Shown here: positions 5,825 to 8,085 of the stretch, one piece after another
Layout of the letters: every line of letters starts with the position of its first letter
How positions within the stretch are numbered: the stretch's first letter is position 1
Origin: Gemmatimonadota bacterium
GTDB taxonomy: Bacteria > Gemmatimonadota > Gemmatimonadetes > Gemmatimonadales > GWC2-71-9
NCBI GenBank assembly: GCA_003221985.1
Contig: QHUQ01000202.1
Location: 1-8,085 of the forward strand
Length of the DNA stretch: 8,085 nucleotides
Direction: 5' to 3'
Notes under the pieces: model-generated
Database searches by the model: none
What the model was told of the DNA's origin: nothing
Seen by the model: the letters and a program-made list of their open reading frames with translations, nothing else
Made by a program: the position numbers and the translations under genes

Positions 5825-8085
5825 TTATTCCCCGTAGGGGATCCAGATGTTCTTCACTTCCGACGCGCGCCGCAGGAACTCGCGCCCTTCGCCCTGACGC
5901 GCATCCAGCCAGTCGCGGGCGCGCGCGCTCGCCCACGTCCGCTTCATGTTCGCCGCCGACGCCAGCTCCACCGCCTTCACGCCCGCCGCCGAGCCGCGGT
6001 ACCACATGCCGTCCACGTCGTCATGCTCGGCGAGCACTTTGGCGAGGGCATCCTTGGCACCGGTGATCACGTTGATCACGCCGTCCGGCACGTCGGAGGT
6101 CTCGAGCACCGTGTAGAACTCCGTCACCGCCAGCGGCTGCGGCTCCGAGGGCACGACGATGACGGTATTGCCGACCGCGACCGCGGGCGCCACCAGCGAG
6201 ACGAAGCCGAGCAACGGATACTCGTCGGGGGCGGCGATGCCGAGCACGCCGACCGGCTCGTTCATCGCGAGCGTGACCCCGCGAATCGGCGTGTGATGGA
6301 CGGCGCCGTCCCACTTGTCGGCCCACGCGGCGTACGTGAACAGCCGCGCGATGCTCGCGTCGACTTCCTGGCGCCCTACTCTGGCCGCGAATTCTTCAGC
6401 ACGCGTCGCCAGGTTCTCGGCGATGAAGTAGAGAATCTGGGCGCGCATGTGCCCGCTGCCCCGGCCCCACCCTGCGGCGGCGTGCGCCGCCTCGACGGCA
6501 TTGCGCACGTCTTTGCGATTGCCTTCGGCGACTTCGCCCAATGTCCGACCGTCCGGTCCGACGATCTTGCGGGAGTAGCCCTGATCTGGCCTTAACTGCT
6601 TTCCTCCGATAAACAACTTGTAGGTTCGATCAATGGGAGGGAGCTCGGAATGCGAAATGGGGAATGCGGAAGGCGAAATTGATGCCTCCGGCTTCTCAAC
6701 GCTCACCTTGTCATTTCGCATTTCGAGTTTCGCATTCCGCATTTCGTATTCCGGTCTCAAGTACTCATACATCCCTTCCCTGCCGCCCTCGCGCCCAAAG
6801 CCCGACTCGCGATACCCACCGAACCCCGACGCCGCATCGAACAGATTCGTGCAATTGATCCAGACGACTCCGGCCTTGAGCTTCGGCGCGACGTCGAGCG
6901 CGAGATTGATGTTCTCCGTCCACACGCTCGCCGCGAGACCGTAGGGGGTGTTGTTCGCCAGCTCGACCGCCTCCTTCGGCGTGCGGAACGTCATGCTGAC
7001 GAGCACCGGGCCGAAGATCTCGACCTGCGCAATCGTCGCGGCGGGTGAGACGTCGGTGAACAGCGTGGGCGGATAGAAGTAGCCTTCCGTGGGGCACGCC
7101 CACGACGGCTGCCACATCTTCGCCCCTTCCTCCACTCCCTTCTCCACGAGGCCGCGGATGCGCTCGAGCTGCACCGGCGCCACGATCGCACCCATGTCGA
7201 CCGCTTTGTCGAGCGGCGAGCCGACACGCAGCTTCTCCATGCGGGCGTGCAGCTTCTGCGTCAGGCGGTCGGCGACCCCTTCCTGCACGAGCAGCCGCGA
7301 GCCGGCGCAGCACACCTGGCCCTGATTGAACCAGATCGCATCGACGACGCCTTCGACCACGCTGTCGAGATCGGCATCCTCGAACACGATGAACGGGCTC
7401 TTGCCACCCAGCTCGAGGGTGAGCTTCTTGCCGCTGCCCGCGGTCGCCTTGCGAATGATGCGGCCGACTTCCGTGGAGCCCGTAAAGGCGATCTTCTGCA
7501 CGTCGGGATGCTCGACGAGATGCTTCCCGGTTGCCCCATCTCCCGTCACGACATTGAACACGCCGGGGGGCAGCGCGGCGGCTTGCGCGATCTCCGCGAA
7601 ACACAGTGCGGTCAACGGCGTGAATTCGGCGGGCTTGAGGATGACGGTGTTCCCCGCTGCGAGGGCGGGCGCGACCTTCCACGCCACCATCAGCAGCGGG
7701 AAGTTCCAGGGAATGATCTGCCCCACCACGCCCACCGGCACGTAGCCGGGGAATTCGCTGTCGCGCAGCTGCGCCCAGCCGGCGTGGTGATAGAAGTGCC
7801 GCGCGGCGAGCGGGATATCGAGATCACGGGTCTCGCGGATCGGCTTGCCGTTGTCGAGGCTTTCGAGCACGGCCAAGAGCCGCGACTGGCGCTGCACTTC
7901 GCGCGCGAGGGCGTACAGGTAGCGGGCGCGCGCGTGTGCCGGGAGGTCCGCCCACGCGGGCGCGGCGGCGTTGGCGGCGGCGACGGCGGCATCCACGTCC
8001 GCCTTGCTTCCCTGCGCCACACGCGCCAGCACCGCTTTCGTCGCCGGGTTGATCGTCTCGAAGTACTGCCCTTCGGAGGGGGCGA
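5825..8085 (-). CDS. ALDH16-like two-domain aldehyde dehydrogenase (5' end outside window)
   Basis: The frame is open to the window edge (752 residues counted from the first full codon, 8083-8081), so the true start lies beyond 8085. A GTG at 8032 is in frame, but the preceding ETINPATKAVLARVAQGS already matches the conserved ALDH N-terminus, so it is internal. The first domain (~1-445) oxidises aldehydes with NAD(P)+. It has IPWNFPL (Asn127), LELGGKSP (general base Glu224), GQVCCAGSR (nucleophile Cys258) and EIFGPV (Glu355). The second domain (~486-752) restarts with YKLFIGGK and keeps a nucleotide-binding-like half, but IPWN is replaced by APDEY. LELGGK and the cysteine loop are absent, and the domain is only ~267 residues long. 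An active domain plus a shortened inactive one is the hallmark of bacterial ALDH16. The linker is encoded by heptamer repeats (6647-6752). The gene is followed after seven bases by the thioesterase. The substrate is unknown. Confidence 0.9.
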   Translation of the reverse strand, partial: APSEGQYFETINPATKAVLARVAQGSKADVDAAVAAANAAAPAWADLPAHARARYLYALAREVQRQSRLLAVLESLDNGKPIRETRDLDIPLAARHFYHHAGWAQLRDSEFPGYVPVGVVGQIIPWNFPLLMVAWKVAPALAAGNTVILKPAEFTPLTALCFAEIAQAAALPPGVFNVVTGDGATGKHLVEHPDVQKIAFTGSTEVGRIIRKATAGSGKKLTLELGGKSPFIVFEDADLDSVVEGVVDAIWFNQGQVCCAGSRLLVQEGVADRLTQKLHARMEKLRVGSPLDKAVDMGAIVAPVQLERIRGLVEKGVEEGAKMWQPSWACPTEGYFYPPTLFTDVSPAATIAQVEIFGPVLVSMTFRTPKEAVELANNTPYGLAASVWTENINLALDVAPKLKAGVVWINCTNLFDAASGFGGYRESGFGREGGREGMYEYLRPEYEMRNAKLEMRNDKVSVEKPEASISPSAFPISHSELPPIDRTYKLFIGGKQLRPDQGYSRKIVGPDGRTLGEVAEGNRKDVRNAVEAAHAAAGWGRGSGHMRAQILYFIAENLATRAEEFAARVGRQEVDASIARLFTYAAWADKWDGAVHHTPIRGVTLAMNEPVGVLGIAAPDEYPLLGFVSLVAPAVAVGNTVIVVPSEPQPLAVTEFYTVLETSDVPDGVINVITGAKDALAKVLAEHDDVDGMWYRGSAAGVKAVELASAANMKRTWASARARDWLDARQGEGREFLRRASEVKNIWIPYGE
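6647..6752. repeat. Inverted pair of heptanucleotide tandem repeats inside the dehydrogenase linker
   Basis: On the plus strand 6647-6681 reads as five heptamers of type GRAATGC (GGAATGC, GAAATGG, GGAATGC, GGAAGGC, GAAATTG). On the minus strand 6752-6711 reads as six (GGAATAC, GAAATGC, GGAATGC, GAAACTC, GAAATGC, GAAATGA). Aligned from their outer ends, the first five heptamers match at 28 of 35 positions, so the arms could form an imperfect hairpin around about 30 unrelated bases. By hand count the arms are 43-50% GC, clearly lower than the flanking coding DNA. The frame stays open across the element and gives a polar, charged linker (MRNAKLEMRND ... PSAFPISHSELP). It resembles the short tandem heptamer repeats known from some bacterial genomes. 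Its origin and mobility are not shown by this window. Confidence 0.85.

Noticed and set aside
6640..6760. Frameshift or pseudogenisation of the dehydrogenase at the repeat
   Set aside because: The reading frame is open and continuous through the repeat, and both domains flank it in the same frame.
6633..6944. Plus-strand frame starting at an ATG beside the heptamer repeats
   Set aside because: It is only 103 codons and antisense to the dehydrogenase. Its product reflects translated repeats (HFAFR-like periodicity) rather than a protein signature.
8030..8032. GTG as the true start of the dehydrogenase
   Set aside because: Seventeen further in-frame codons to the window edge encode a conserved ALDH N-terminal segment (ETINPATKAV), so the start lies outside the window.

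Overview
The window is high-GC bacterial DNA in which every gene reads on the minus strand, so transcription runs from position 8085 towards 1. Five genes sit head to tail with gaps or overlaps of -41 to +7 bases. There is no room for an internal promoter or terminator in the spacers, so this looks like part of one operon. The combination (an ALDH16-type double aldehyde dehydrogenase, an exported HEAT-cyclophilin fusion, and a peptidase / TolB-like propeller / Omp85-like barrel protein) together with very GC-rich codon use suggests a Gemmatimonadota-like diderm. This placement is inference from protein architecture, not from a marker gene.

Layout in transcription order. (1) 8085-5825: a two-domain aldehyde dehydrogenase whose N-terminal edge lies outside the window. 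The first domain has the full catalytic set; the second is a shortened, cysteine-less copy. An inverted pair of heptanucleotide tandem repeats (6647-6752) encodes the linker between them. (2) 5817-5401: a hotdog-fold acyl-CoA thioesterase of the YbgC/4-hydroxybenzoyl-CoA type. (3) 5441-3381: an exported protein with a long HEAT-repeat array followed by a cyclophilin-type peptidyl-prolyl isomerase domain. (4) 3384-511: an exported protein of 957 residues joining a gluzincin metallopeptidase domain, a TolB/PD40-like beta-propeller and an Omp85/BamA-like outer-membrane barrel. (5) 514-1: a lipoprotein with a TTG start, truncated by the window edge, possibly of the LolA/LolB-like (DUF4292-like) group.

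Genes 1 and 2 are cytoplasmic (aldehyde oxidation, acyl-CoA hydrolysis). Genes 3 to 5 are all predicted to be exported and together read as an envelope module: a periplasmic proline isomerase on a HEAT scaffold, a barrel carrying a protease and a propeller where POTRA domains would normally be, and a lipoprotein. Genes 3/4 and 4/5 share stop and start bases (ATGA and TTGA), which points to translational coupling. The functional partnership is inference.

The points most worth a second look are the protease-propeller-barrel fusion, the heptamer inverted repeat inside the dehydrogenase reading frame, and a perfect 8-bp-arm hairpin that encodes the signal-peptide core of gene 4. I saw no tRNA, rRNA, CRISPR array, insertion sequence or transposase, and no stretch over 300 bases lacks a gene.
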